From CAZJRQ01 sp964548535 (lineage in GTDB: Bacteria; Bacillota; Clostridia; Oscillospirales; Ruminococcaceae): a stretch of 14,986 bases of DNA. The position numbers and the translations under genes were made by a program. This document shows, piece by piece, positions 1-6,224 of the stretch (positions are counted from its first letter, which is position 1; each line of letters begins with the position of its first letter). The notes beneath the pieces were generated by a model. It was not told the DNA's origin. It did no database searches and was given only the letters and a program-made list of their open reading frames with translations. The DNA lies in contig CAZJRQ010000044.1 of the NCBI GenBank assembly GCA_964548535.1, positions 1 through 14,986 on the forward strand. Direction: 5' to 3'.

Positions 1-80
1 ACGAGCGATTACGTGATTTTGCGCTGTCCGCGCTAGGACCGAGCGATTACGTGATAGGGGTCCAGGGGTACGCCCCTGGT
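1..80. repeat. GC-rich repeat complex: direct repeats, inverted arm and hairpin
   Basis: A 16-bp word, CGAGCGATTACGTGAT, occurs at 2-17 and again at 40-55, a period of 38. Between the two copies, 21-40 is the reverse complement of 78-97 with one mismatch, so the left part carries the head of the 81-157 repeat in inverted orientation. A perfect 7-bp hairpin (CCAGGGG, loop TACG, CCCCTGG) occupies 62-79. No coding region is evident. The GC-rich composition contrasts sharply with the AT-rich genes that follow. The complex is cut by the window edge, so its full extent is unknown. It could be a REP- or MITE-like intergenic element; no transposase is visible. Confidence 0.8.
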
Positions 81-157
81 CCTAGCGCGGACGGCGCGAT
101 GCCCTCGCGGAAAGTTTGTTGGTGATGGTGACGTTGTGTTGCTCGGGTTGGAGTCGT
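81..157 (+). repeat. GC-rich dispersed repeat, left copy (77 bp)
   Basis: This copy starts CCTAGCGCGGACGGCGC and ends GCTCGGGTTGGAGTCGT. By direct count 47 of its 77 bases are G or C. It matches, in the same orientation, the copy at 14876-14953 with roughly a dozen differences, and the shorter copy at 14808-14873. Its head can form a small hairpin with GCGC at 85-88 and 94-97. No start codon with a ribosome binding site or recognisable peptide is present, so it is best treated as a non-coding interspersed repeat. Its function is unknown. Confidence 0.85.
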
Positions 158-185
158 GGCATTTAGTTTTTAATATATGTTATTT

Positions 186-216
186 GGCGGAGTATTTAAT
201 ATGCTCCGCTTTTTTG
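186..216 (+). terminator. Rho-independent terminator of an upstream unit
   Basis: The stem GCGGAG (187-192) pairs with CTCCGC (204-209) and extends inward by a few weak pairs. It is followed by T210-T215. It lies before the padR promoter and probably ends transcription arriving from the left, through the repeat. Confidence 0.7.
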
Positions 217-236
217 TGTAATTTAGGAAAATTGCT

Positions 237-263
237 ACAGTGTATTGACAAACACTATACTGT
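237..263. promoter_or_regulatory. Candidate PadR operator (inverted repeat)
   Basis: ACAGTGTA (237-244) and TATACTGT (256-263) are inverted copies with one mismatch, separated by 11 bp. Two further pairs (246/254, 247/253) match inside the spacer. The palindrome is centred at 250 and spans the -35 box. PadR proteins are dimeric and commonly repress their own operon through such sites. Assigning it to this PadR is an inference from position. Confidence 0.5.
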
Positions 264-273
264 GTGGTACTAT
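245..273 (+). promoter_or_regulatory. Promoter of the padR-DUF1700 operon
   Basis: A perfect -35 box TTGACA (245-250) is followed, after a 17-bp spacer, by TACTAT (268-273), which matches the -10 consensus at four of six positions. The start of transcription would be near 280, giving a short leader to the ATG at 303. The -35 box lies inside the inverted repeat at 237-263, so a protein bound there would block polymerase. Confidence 0.6.
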
Positions 274-302
274 GTATATAGAGATATCTAATAAGGGGTG
301 AT

Positions 303-653
303 ATGTTGGAAAGGCTAGAATGGTTGTCACAATTAAGACGCGGCACTTTAGAGTATAGTATTTTATTGCTAGTCAGTAAGAAAAGCATGTATGGATATGA
401 ATTGTTGTCGCATTTAAGTAAGTGGGAGATTTTGTCTACAATGGAAGGCACTCTTTATCCTTTATTGCGCAGGTTGGAAAAGGATAATATGATTAAATCT
501 ACTTGGAAAAATACTGTTGCTGGTGTTCCTCCACGTAAATATTATGACTTAACGGATGACGGCAGGAGATTTCTTGGTGTTATGAATGATGAATGGTGTA
601 ATTTGACTAATGCGATTTTAGAAATTAAGGACGAGGGGTATGAGTATGAATAA
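303..653 (+). CDS. PadR family transcriptional regulator
   Basis: This is a 116-residue winged-helix DNA-binding protein of the small PadR type (family length about 105-120). The N-terminal helices carry GTLEYSILLLVSKKSMYGYEL (split here only for reference at residues 14-34), where YGYEL is a PadR hallmark. EGTLYPLLRRLEK (48-60) is the recognition helix region, and PPRKYYDLTDDG (76-87) is the wing followed by the dimerisation helix. AAGGGGTG a few bases upstream of the ATG serves as ribosome binding site. The gene overlaps the following DUF1700 gene. In Firmicutes this pairing is a common module in which PadR represses its own operon and the partner is a membrane protein. The effector is unknown. 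Family assignment is secure; the regulated process is not. Confidence 0.93.
   Translation: MLERLEWLSQLRRGTLEYSILLLVSKKSMYGYELLSHLSKWEILSTMEGTLYPLLRRLEKDNMIKSTWKNTVAGVPPRKYYDLTDDGRRFLGVMNDEWCNLTNAILEIKDEGYEYE
633..638 (+). promoter_or_regulatory. Ribosome binding site that selects the DUF1700 start
   Basis: GAGGGG lies only one base before the ATG at 640 but seven bases before the in-frame ATG at 646. The second ATG therefore fits ribosome spacing and is the preferred start. The site lies inside the end of padR, which suggests coupled translation. Confidence 0.6.
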
Positions 654-1194
654 TGAAACTCAAAAATATTTGGATGAGGTTTTAGACGGTCTTAATGGGT
701 TGCCTGATTCTGAAAAAAAGGAAATTGTTGATGAAATAAACAGTCATATTTACGAGGCTGTTAGTAATGGTGAGGATTTGGATAGTGTTTTGCGCAAACT
801 AGGTTCTCCTTGTGATATTGCTAAGTCGTATTCAAGCATTTACACTATTGAAAATAATAAATTTGACTTGAAATATTTGCTTAAGAATTTTTCTTTTTAT
901 TTATCAACTGGTGTAACTAGTGCTTTTATTGTTCCTACTTTGTTTTTATTGACATGGATTTTTTACATTACTGTTCCTATTGTTGTGGTGGGGTCGATTC
1001 TTGGGTTGTTTTTTGACGGAATTTCTAGCTTTGTTTTTGTTGGCGAAAAGGGATTGACTGGTTTTCCTCAGCTTATTGCGGCAGTAATTATTTCTGTGCT
1101 TTTTGTATTTTTGGCTAGAGCGTGCAATCGTTCTTTGAAGAAATATATTGCTAAGGTTTCGAACAGTTACAGGAAGTTGAAACTAGGGGTTTAA
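646..1194 (+). CDS. DUF1700 (HAAS-type) membrane protein, PadR partner
   Basis: This is a protein of 182 residues from the preferred ATG at 646 (184 if the ATG at 640 is used). Residues about 3-65 form a soluble helical HAAS/DUF1700 domain with the typical 'YLDEVLDGLNGLPDSEK' start, an EI.DEI.SHI.E helix and an LRKLGSP motif. Three hydrophobic stretches follow at about 86-108, 108-126 and 140-160, so it is an integral membrane protein with a basic C-terminal tail. It overlaps padR by eight bases. Many such operons continue with a DUF4097 adhesin-like gene, but here a terminator follows instead. In this family the soluble domain is thought to interact with PadR or other partners; a role in sensing envelope state is plausible but not shown. 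The specific function is unknown. Confidence 0.85.
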   Translation: MNNETQKYLDEVLDGLNGLPDSEKKEIVDEINSHIYEAVSNGEDLDSVLRKLGSPCDIAKSYSSIYTIENNKFDLKYLLKNFSFYLSTGVTSAFIVPTLFLLTWIFYITVPIVVVGSILGLFFDGISSFVFVGEKGLTGFPQLIAAVIISVLFVFLARACNRSLKKYIAKVSNSYRKLKLGV

Positions 1195-1240
1195 TGCAAG
1201 CTGTATTTCTGTTTCTATGTTTAATAATTTTATTTTTGAT

Positions 1241-1276
1241 AAACGGCGGACTTTTTATAAGTTTTGTCGTTTTTTA
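1241..1276 (+). terminator. Terminator of the padR-DUF1700 operon
   Basis: AAACGGC (1241-1247) pairs with GTCGTTT (1266-1272). The stem continues inward through G-T pairs and ACTT/AAGT (1250-1253 with 1259-1262) around a five-base loop, with one bulged base. A short T-run at 1270-1275 follows. The wobble pairs make it moderately strong. Confidence 0.55.
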
Positions 1277-1542
1277 TTTTGTAGTAGTTTATTATATAGC
1301 CATATATATTTATTTTCAAAATTTATAATTTTTTTGAAAATTTAAGGTAAAATAAAAGTAGGTGTGCTAGAATAATATAATAATATGTTATTATTTGTAC
1401 TGTGGAAATTTAATATTCGGAAATTTATGAAAAACTCGCAAATGCGCCTATTTAGTGATGATTTTGTGATAGAACTAAGCTTTTTTATCTAGTGTTATAA
1501 AAAAATATATATTATATGTAAGATTTTTGTCATAAATAGTTC
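1277..1542. other. AT-rich intergenic stretch with no recognised gene
   Basis: Very AT-rich sequence lies between the operon terminator and the LCP promoter. I see an extended -10-like TGCTAGAAT at 1365-1373 without a matching -35 box, an AT palindrome around 1376-1393 and a tiny CGC/GCG hairpin near 1437-1446. A 35-codon open frame at 1385-1492 has no usable ribosome binding site. Nothing here supports a gene or a known RNA family. Confidence 0.5.
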
Positions 1543-1571
1543 TTGCATTTTTTATAGAATTAGTTTATAAT
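1543..1571 (+). promoter_or_regulatory. Promoter of the LCP gene
   Basis: TTGCAT (1543-1548), a 17-bp spacer and a perfect TATAAT (1566-1571). Transcription would begin near 1578, leaving a leader of about 95 bases before the ATG at 1673. Confidence 0.65.
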
Positions 1572-1672
1572 TATAAAGATATGGTGTGTAATCAAAATGT
1601 AATATTTGTTGTGTTTTGAAACAATTTTGTATATTTGTTTTATTTGCTATATAAATAGAAAAGAGGGTCGAT

Positions 1673-3292
1673 ATGTCGGAAAAGAAAAATGATTTAAATG
1701 ACGAAAATCCAAACTCCGAAAAATCAAGCGGTAATGATGCTGAACTTGAAAATCTTATATCTTCAGTTATGGAGAAAAAGAAAAATACAAATGGTAATCT
1801 TGAAAAAAATGATAAATTTGGCGTTGGGGAAATCTCAGATGCTGTTATAGATAAAAGCGAAATATCTTTTGAAAAAATTAATTCTGGCAAGAAGTTTTCT
1901 GATGAAAAAAATGATGAATCAATTGCTGAAAAATCTAAGGTTATAGATAATGGCAATTCTGCTGGACCTAAAAAGTCTAAACCTGTTGCTAAGTCAAACA
2001 GCGGTGGAAAATCTGCTCAGAAAAAGAGTGCGGGTTCTGCTGGGAATGGCAGCAAGTCTAAAAAGTCAACTGCGGGTAAGCCAAATGCTCCGGTTAGTGC
2101 TGGTGATTTGAAAAAAGCGTCTAATAAAAGCAGTGATGCAGATAAGAAGAATTCTTCTAAATCGAATAAGAAGTCGTCTTTTAAAAGCAAGAAGGCTAAG
2201 TGGTCTAAAAAGAAAAAGGTGTTTTTTACACTGGGAATTGTATTTTTGCTAATCTGCTTATTGGCGCTTGCTGCAATTTTGCTTTTTGATTATTATGCTT
2301 CAATGTTGGGCAAATATAGTGGTGAGGATAACTCTGAACGTCCTAATTACAGTGATGTTGATAGTACCAAAGAGGACACGATTGATGCCGATGAGGAAGA
2401 GGCTAAACTTAAAGAGCAGCTTAGTAAGACTGCTACTAATATTATGAGTGACAGCGACGTTTTTAACGTTTTGCTTATTGGTGAGGATATTCGTGATACG
2501 GCGACTGAGGATCGCGGTAACACTGATGTTATGATGATGATTTCGATTAATTCTAAAGAAAAAACTTTGACTATGACCTCATTTATGCGTGACATTTATC
2601 TTTATCTTCCTGATTGGAATTATTCGAACAGGCTGAATGCTGCTTATTCTCACAGTGGTCCTGAAGGTCTTGAAAATACGCTTGAGCAATACTTTGGCGT
2701 TAATATTGACAGATATGTTTTAGTCAATTTTTACTCGTTTATTGAGATTGTTGAAACTGTTGGCGGTCTTGAAATGACGGTTTCTGATGCAGAGGCTAAG
2801 GGTATGAACGCTCCGCTTGCTGAGCAAAACAAATATTTGGAGAATAAAAAGGGTACTGATTATCTTGAAAAGGGTGGTACTGATATTCATTTGAACGGAA
2901 ATCAGTCTCTTGCTTTTAGCAGATTGAGATATGTTGGTAATGCTGATTTTGAGCGTACTGAGCGACAAAGACGTGTTATTAATGAGATAATTCGAAAGTC
3001 AAAGAAGTTATCGCTTGTTCAGCTTGACAGTCTTTTGACTAGAGTTTTGCCTCAGGTTAAGACTGATCTTGAAAAGGATGAGATTGCCTCACTTCTTCTG
3101 AATTCATTTGAATATATGAATTATGATGTTCAGGAATTGCGTATTCCTGCTGACGGAACTTTTACTGATCAATATATTAATGGAATGTCTGTTTTGTGTC
3201 CTGACTTTGATGCTAATGCTAAGCTTTTGCAGGATACTATATTTGGTGTTCAAGAGGTTGAGGATACGGAAGAAGATCAGTTTAGTTATTAG
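1673..3292 (+). CDS. LytR-CpsA-Psr (LCP) family cell-wall polymer ligase
   Basis: This is a 539-residue membrane-anchored enzyme. LCP proteins transfer undecaprenyl-linked glycopolymers such as teichoic acid or capsule onto peptidoglycan outside the cell. Residues 1-180 are low-complexity and rich in Lys, Ser, Asn and Gly, and should be cytoplasmic. A single membrane helix spans about 182-206 after a run of lysines. A short acidic linker follows (227-250). The LCP catalytic domain starts near 262 with VFNVLLIGED. It contains RGNTDVMM (281-288), SFMRDIYLYLP (303-313), a GG turn (364-365) and ERTERQRRVI (427-436), which supply the arginine and acidic residues that bind the lipid pyrophosphate. 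GAGGG six to eight bases upstream of the ATG supports the start. The gene is monocistronic with its own promoter and terminator. The long basic N-terminal tail is larger than in typical LCP proteins. Confidence 0.93.
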   Translation: MSEKKNDLNDENPNSEKSSGNDAELENLISSVMEKKKNTNGNLEKNDKFGVGEISDAVIDKSEISFEKINSGKKFSDEKNDESIAEKSKVIDNGNSAGPKKSKPVAKSNSGGKSAQKKSAGSAGNGSKSKKSTAGKPNAPVSAGDLKKASNKSSDADKKNSSKSNKKSSFKSKKAKWSKKKKVFFTLGIVFLLICLLALAAILLFDYYASMLGKYSGEDNSERPNYSDVDSTKEDTIDADEEEAKLKEQLSKTATNIMSDSDVFNVLLIGEDIRDTATEDRGNTDVMMMISINSKEKTLTMTSFMRDIYLYLPDWNYSNRLNAAYSHSGPEGLENTLEQYFGVNIDRYVLVNFYSFIEIVETVGGLEMTVSDAEAKGMNAPLAEQNKYLENKKGTDYLEKGGTDIHLNGNQSLAFSRLRYVGNADFERTERQRRVINEIIRKSKKLSLVQLDSLLTRVLPQVKTDLEKDEIASLLLNSFEYMNYDVQELRIPADGTFTDQYINGMSVLCPDFDANAKLLQDTIFGVQEVEDTEEDQFSY

Positions 3293-3316
3293 AATATAAT
3301 AAATAGATTATAAATA

Positions 3317-3355
3317 AAAAAATCTGTCTTGAAAATAAATCAAGACAGATTTTTT
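3317..3355. terminator. Bidirectional terminator between convergent genes
   Basis: A perfect 16-bp stem (3317-3332 with 3340-3355, core ATCTGTCTTGA/TCAAGACAGAT) has a 7-base loop. T-runs lie on both strands (3350-3355 on plus; A3315-A3322 reads as T-run on minus). It serves both the LCP gene and the convergent carboxypeptidase gene. Confidence 0.92.
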
Positions 3356-3372
3356 ATTGGCTTTTTATTTTT

Positions 3373-4302
3373 TTACTCAATGATTCCGGAATCATCGGCG
3401 TATTTATAGTCGGATGTGACACCTAGATATTCTTCAAGAGTTAGGTCGTTGTCGGTTATTTCTTTTGCAACTTCTTTGCCTACATATCTGATATGCCATG
3501 GTTCATAGCTATAGCCTGTTTTATCTTCCTTGCCTTTTGGATAGCGAATAATAAAGCCGTAGTCTGCACAATTCTTTTCAAGCCACTTTGCTTCATCTGT
3601 GCCTTCAAAACTATCATCAGTATTATTTACGTCAATACACAAGCCACTTTGATGTTCTGAATGCCCTGGTCTTGAGGATACTTTGTCCGACTCAGCAGTG
3701 CCTCGCTCATTCACATAAGTTTGATACAGCCAATTTTGTTCTTGATAACTTCTATAGCCTGAACATACATACAAAATTATATTATCTTGATAGGCGACGC
3801 TTACCATTTCGTTAAAAGCTTGCTGTGTTTCTGCATCTAATCCAGGAGCATAGTCGTTCGGCAGTGAGTAGGTTTTATTTACAATCAAAATATTATCAAC
3901 AAGAGTTATGCCGTTTTCAGTTTTTATATCATGTTTTCTATCCAAAATAGGATTGATTTTTGGAGTGCTATCAGTATTGTCAGATTCGCTTTGCGCTTTA
4001 TCGTCAGGCTTTTCTGAAGATGTATCTAATTCATTTTCAGAGCTGGCTGCAGTTGAATCAAACCCTGTATTCGGCTTGTTGTCGGAAAAAACAAAATATA
4101 CTGTTGATACGGCAACAATCAGAAAAAAAGTCAGCGTTATTGCATAAGTTTTAAAACGCTCACGCTTTAATTTCTTTTTGCCTTTTGGAGTATTATAATC
4201 ATCACCGCTCAAGAAAATCTCAATTGATTTTTGAGAATAATCAACAGGAACGGTTTTCTTGCCTATATCTTTTAAATCTCGCTCATTAGAATCATAATTC
4301 AT
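3373..4302 (-). CDS. D-alanyl-D-alanine carboxypeptidase, VanY/M15B family
   Basis: This is a 309-residue membrane-anchored zinc peptidase that removes the terminal D-Ala from peptidoglycan stem peptides outside the cell. The N-terminal 50 residues are cytoplasmic and end in a basic cluster (KGKKKLKRERFK). One membrane helix lies at about 53-72. A Ser/Asp/Glu-rich linker runs to about 115. The M15B domain has SGYRS (181-185), SRPGHSEHQSGLCIDV (210-225) with predicted zinc ligands H217 and D224, and EPWH (267-270) with catalytic E267 and zinc ligand H270. All key residues are intact. AAGGATG five bases upstream fits the ATG. It is monocistronic with its own promoter. No vanR/S, vanH, vanA or vanX gene is nearby, so this is most likely a housekeeping peptidoglycan trimming enzyme rather than a glycopeptide-resistance determinant. 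Confidence 0.92.
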   Translation of the reverse strand: MNYDSNERDLKDIGKKTVPVDYSQKSIEIFLSGDDYNTPKGKKKLKRERFKTYAITLTFFLIVAVSTVYFVFSDNKPNTGFDSTAASSENELDTSSEKPDDKAQSESDNTDSTPKINPILDRKHDIKTENGITLVDNILIVNKTYSLPNDYAPGLDAETQQAFNEMVSVAYQDNIILYVCSGYRSYQEQNWLYQTYVNERGTAESDKVSSRPGHSEHQSGLCIDVNNTDDSFEGTDEAKWLEKNCADYGFIIRYPKGKEDKTGYSYEPWHIRYVGKEVAKEITDNDLTLEEYLGVTSDYKYADDSGIIE

Positions 4303-4351
4303 ATAAACATCCTTTTTTTACATATGTCATAATAAAATATAGAATATTGAT

Positions 4352-4380
4352 ATTATACCACTATTCTCGGTTAAAATCAA
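4352..4380 (-). promoter_or_regulatory. Promoter of the VanY-like gene
   Basis: Read on the minus strand: TTGATT (4380-4375), 17-bp spacer, perfect TATAAT (4357-4352). Transcription would start near 4345, about 42 bases before the ATG. Confidence 0.7.
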
Positions 4381-4504
4381 GTCGTATTTTGTCATATCAC
4401 CTAACCTTAATTTAATTTTAAGATTTTCCTGATAGTGAGAGTTTAATCTATATAAATAAGCTTTGGCAATTTTCTTAGAAATATTCAATTTGAGATAAAA
4501 TGGG

Positions 4505-4538
4505 AACAAAAAACTGATGTCATTTTTATAACATCAGT
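4505..4538 (-). terminator. Terminator of prfC
   Basis: A perfect 8-bp stem, ACTGATGT (4513-4520) with ACATCAGT (4531-4538), has a 10-base loop. On the minus strand it is followed by a T-run (the A-run at 4508-4513). It lies just after the prfC stop codon and separates prfC from the VanY-like gene. Confidence 0.8.
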
Positions 4539-4550
4539 CTAATATTAATA

Positions 4551-6146
4551 TTACTGCAAATCGCCGCGATTAAAATCAGAAAGCTCTAATCCTTCGTTAC
4601 GCTCTAGCGCCCAACGGATATTCCACTCGCTTGTGAACAGCAGAAGATAGTTGCCCTTGAAGTCTTGAACAAGCTTTGTATCGCTGCTAAGCTTTAGCTT
4701 TTTAGGGTCTAGGTCATCATTATCAATCCAACGGATATATGAATACGGTAGATTTTCTTTGATGATTTCAACATTATATTCATTATTCATTCGGTATTCA
4801 AACACATCAAACTGCAGGACACCTACTACGCCTACAATCATTTCTTCCATACCTGTATATGGTTCTTGGAAAATCTGAATTGCACCTTCTTGTGCAATTT
4901 GTGTTGTTCCCTTAACAAACTGCTTTCTCTTTAGTGTATCTTTTTGGCGGATACGCTGGAAATGCTCTGGTGCAAAGGTTGGAATGCCTTCAAACTCAAA
5001 CTTCCTTGACGGCGAACAGATTGTATCACCAATGGCGAAAATTCCTGGATCAAACACGCCGATTATATCACCGGCATACGCCTCGTTTATAATTTCACGC
5101 TCTTGCGCCATTATTTGCTGTGGCTGTGAAAGTCGCATTTTCTTGTTGCCTTGAACATGCAATACGTCCATATCTCTTTCAAACTTGCCTGAGCAGATAC
5201 GCAAAAATGTGATTCTATCACGATGTGCTTTATTCATGTTAGCCTGTATTTTAAAAACAAAAGCCGAAAAATTCTCATCAAATGGGTCAACGATTCCGTC
5301 TGATGAATTACGAGCAGTTGGTGAAGTTGTCATCTTCAAGAAATTTTCTAAGAAAGGCTCTACACCGAAGTTTGTCAAGGCTGAACCAAAGAAAACAGGT
5401 GAGAGTGTACCTGCACGAACAGCGTCAAGATCAAAATCTTCACTAGCACCATCCAAAAGCTCAATATCATCCATTAGCGTATTATGATTTTCTTCACCAA
5501 TCAAATTAGAAAGTGCAGGGTCAGTAACATCCACCTCTTTCGCTGCAACCTGATGACGTCCGCCCGTAGCCTCAAATGAAATAATATGCTTTTTATCTCG
5601 GTCATAAACACCTTTAAAATCACGACCTGAACCGATAGGCCAGTTTACAGGATATGTTTTAATTCCAAGCTCCTGCTCAATTTGGTCAAGCAAATCAAAC
5701 GGATTACGAATATCACGATCAAGCTTATTTATAAAAGTAAAAATAGGAATATGCCTCATTACGCAAACTTTAAAAAGCTTTCTTGTTTGATTTTCAACAC
5801 CCTTTGACGCATCAATTACCATTACGGCGGAATCAGCCGCCATCAATGTACGGTAAGTATCCTCTGAAAAGTCCTGATGTCCTGGTGTATCTAGAATATT
5901 TATGCAGTAATCATCATATTGAAACTGCATTACTGATGATGTTACTGAAATTCCACGTTGCTTTTCAATTTCCATCCAGTCTGAAACAGCGTGCTTTGAT
6001 GAATGCTTACCTTTTACCACACCAGCCTGTGAGATTGCACCGCCGTACAGCAAAAATTTCTCTGTAAGTGTTGTCTTACCAGCATCAGGGTGAGAAATTA
6101 TTGCAAACGTGCGTCGACGGTTTATTTCCTTTTCTAAGCTTGTCAA
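4551..6146 (-). CDS. prfC: Peptide chain release factor 3 (RF3), TTG start
   Basis: This is a translational GTPase of 531 residues (E. coli RF3 has 529) that recycles RF1/RF2 from the ribosome after termination. Numbered from the TTG at 6146, the GTPase motifs are SHPDAGKTT (P-loop, 18-26), DTPGH (86-90) and NKLD (140-143). Domain II and the C-terminal RF3 domain complete the expected length. The frame is open for five more codons to a TTG at 6161, but that TTG overlaps the GGAGG ribosome binding site. The second TTG, eight bases after GGAGG, is therefore the likely start, and the protein begins MTSLEKEINRRRTFAIISH, matching the family N-terminus. The gene lies about 80 bp after folC, has its own promoter in the gap, and ends at a clear terminator. 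Confidence 0.95.
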   Translation of the reverse strand: MTSLEKEINRRRTFAIISHPDAGKTTLTEKFLLYGGAISQAGVVKGKHSSKHAVSDWMEIEKQRGISVTSSVMQFQYDDYCINILDTPGHQDFSEDTYRTLMAADSAVMVIDASKGVENQTRKLFKVCVMRHIPIFTFINKLDRDIRNPFDLLDQIEQELGIKTYPVNWPIGSGRDFKGVYDRDKKHIISFEATGGRHQVAAKEVDVTDPALSNLIGEENHNTLMDDIELLDGASEDFDLDAVRAGTLSPVFFGSALTNFGVEPFLENFLKMTTSPTARNSSDGIVDPFDENFSAFVFKIQANMNKAHRDRITFLRICSGKFERDMDVLHVQGNKKMRLSQPQQIMAQEREIINEAYAGDIIGVFDPGIFAIGDTICSPSRKFEFEGIPTFAPEHFQRIRQKDTLKRKQFVKGTTQIAQEGAIQIFQEPYTGMEEMIVGVVGVLQFDVFEYRMNNEYNVEIIKENLPYSYIRWIDNDDLDPKKLKLSSDTKLVQDFKGNYLLLFTSEWNIRWALERNEGLELSDFNRGDLQ

Positions 6147-6154
6147 AATCTTTT

Positions 6155-6159
6155 CCTCC
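6155..6159 (-). promoter_or_regulatory. Ribosome binding site that decides the prfC start
   Basis: GGAGG on the minus strand lies eight bases before a TTG codon at 6146. The upstream in-frame TTG (6161-6159) shares bases with this site and cannot be used with it. Confidence 0.75.
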
Positions 6160-6179
6160 AAAATAAAAATATCTTATTT

Positions 6180-6208
6180 ATTATAATATATTCTACTAAA
6201 AATTGCAA
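6180..6208 (-). promoter_or_regulatory. Internal promoter for prfC
   Basis: On the minus strand: TTGCAA (6208-6203), 17-bp spacer, perfect TATAAT (6185-6180), lying between the folC stop and the prfC start. The leader would be under 30 bases. prfC can thus be expressed independently of the upstream cluster; read-through from folC is also possible since I see no terminator in the gap. Confidence 0.65.
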
Positions 6209-6224
6209 TAGCAAAGACTATATT

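Noticed and set aside
1..157. Insertion-sequence end or CRISPR array
   Set aside because: There is no transposase, no target-site duplication that I can see, and only two copies of the short direct repeat without the regular repeat-spacer pattern of a CRISPR array.
170..451. 93-codon minus-strand frame antisense to padR
   Set aside because: It runs across a terminator, the padR promoter and the start of padR, has no family resemblance, and is a shadow of the real genes.
1385..1492. 35-codon open frame in the gap before the LCP gene
   Set aside because: It has a start codon but no ribosome binding site at a workable distance (the nearest GGTG is about 20 bases away), no recognisable sequence and no clear promoter.
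3373..4302. VanY-like gene as a vancomycin-resistance determinant
   Set aside because: No vanRS, vanH, van ligase or vanX gene is adjacent, and M15B carboxypeptidases of this kind are common housekeeping enzymes.
4327..4509. 60-codon minus-strand frame between prfC and the VanY-like gene
   Set aside because: Part of it reads loosely like the C-terminal end of a regulator (KYDLILTEN), but it has no ribosome binding site, its first codons abut the prfC terminator and its end covers the VanY promoter. It could be a decayed remnant; the evidence is too thin to call.
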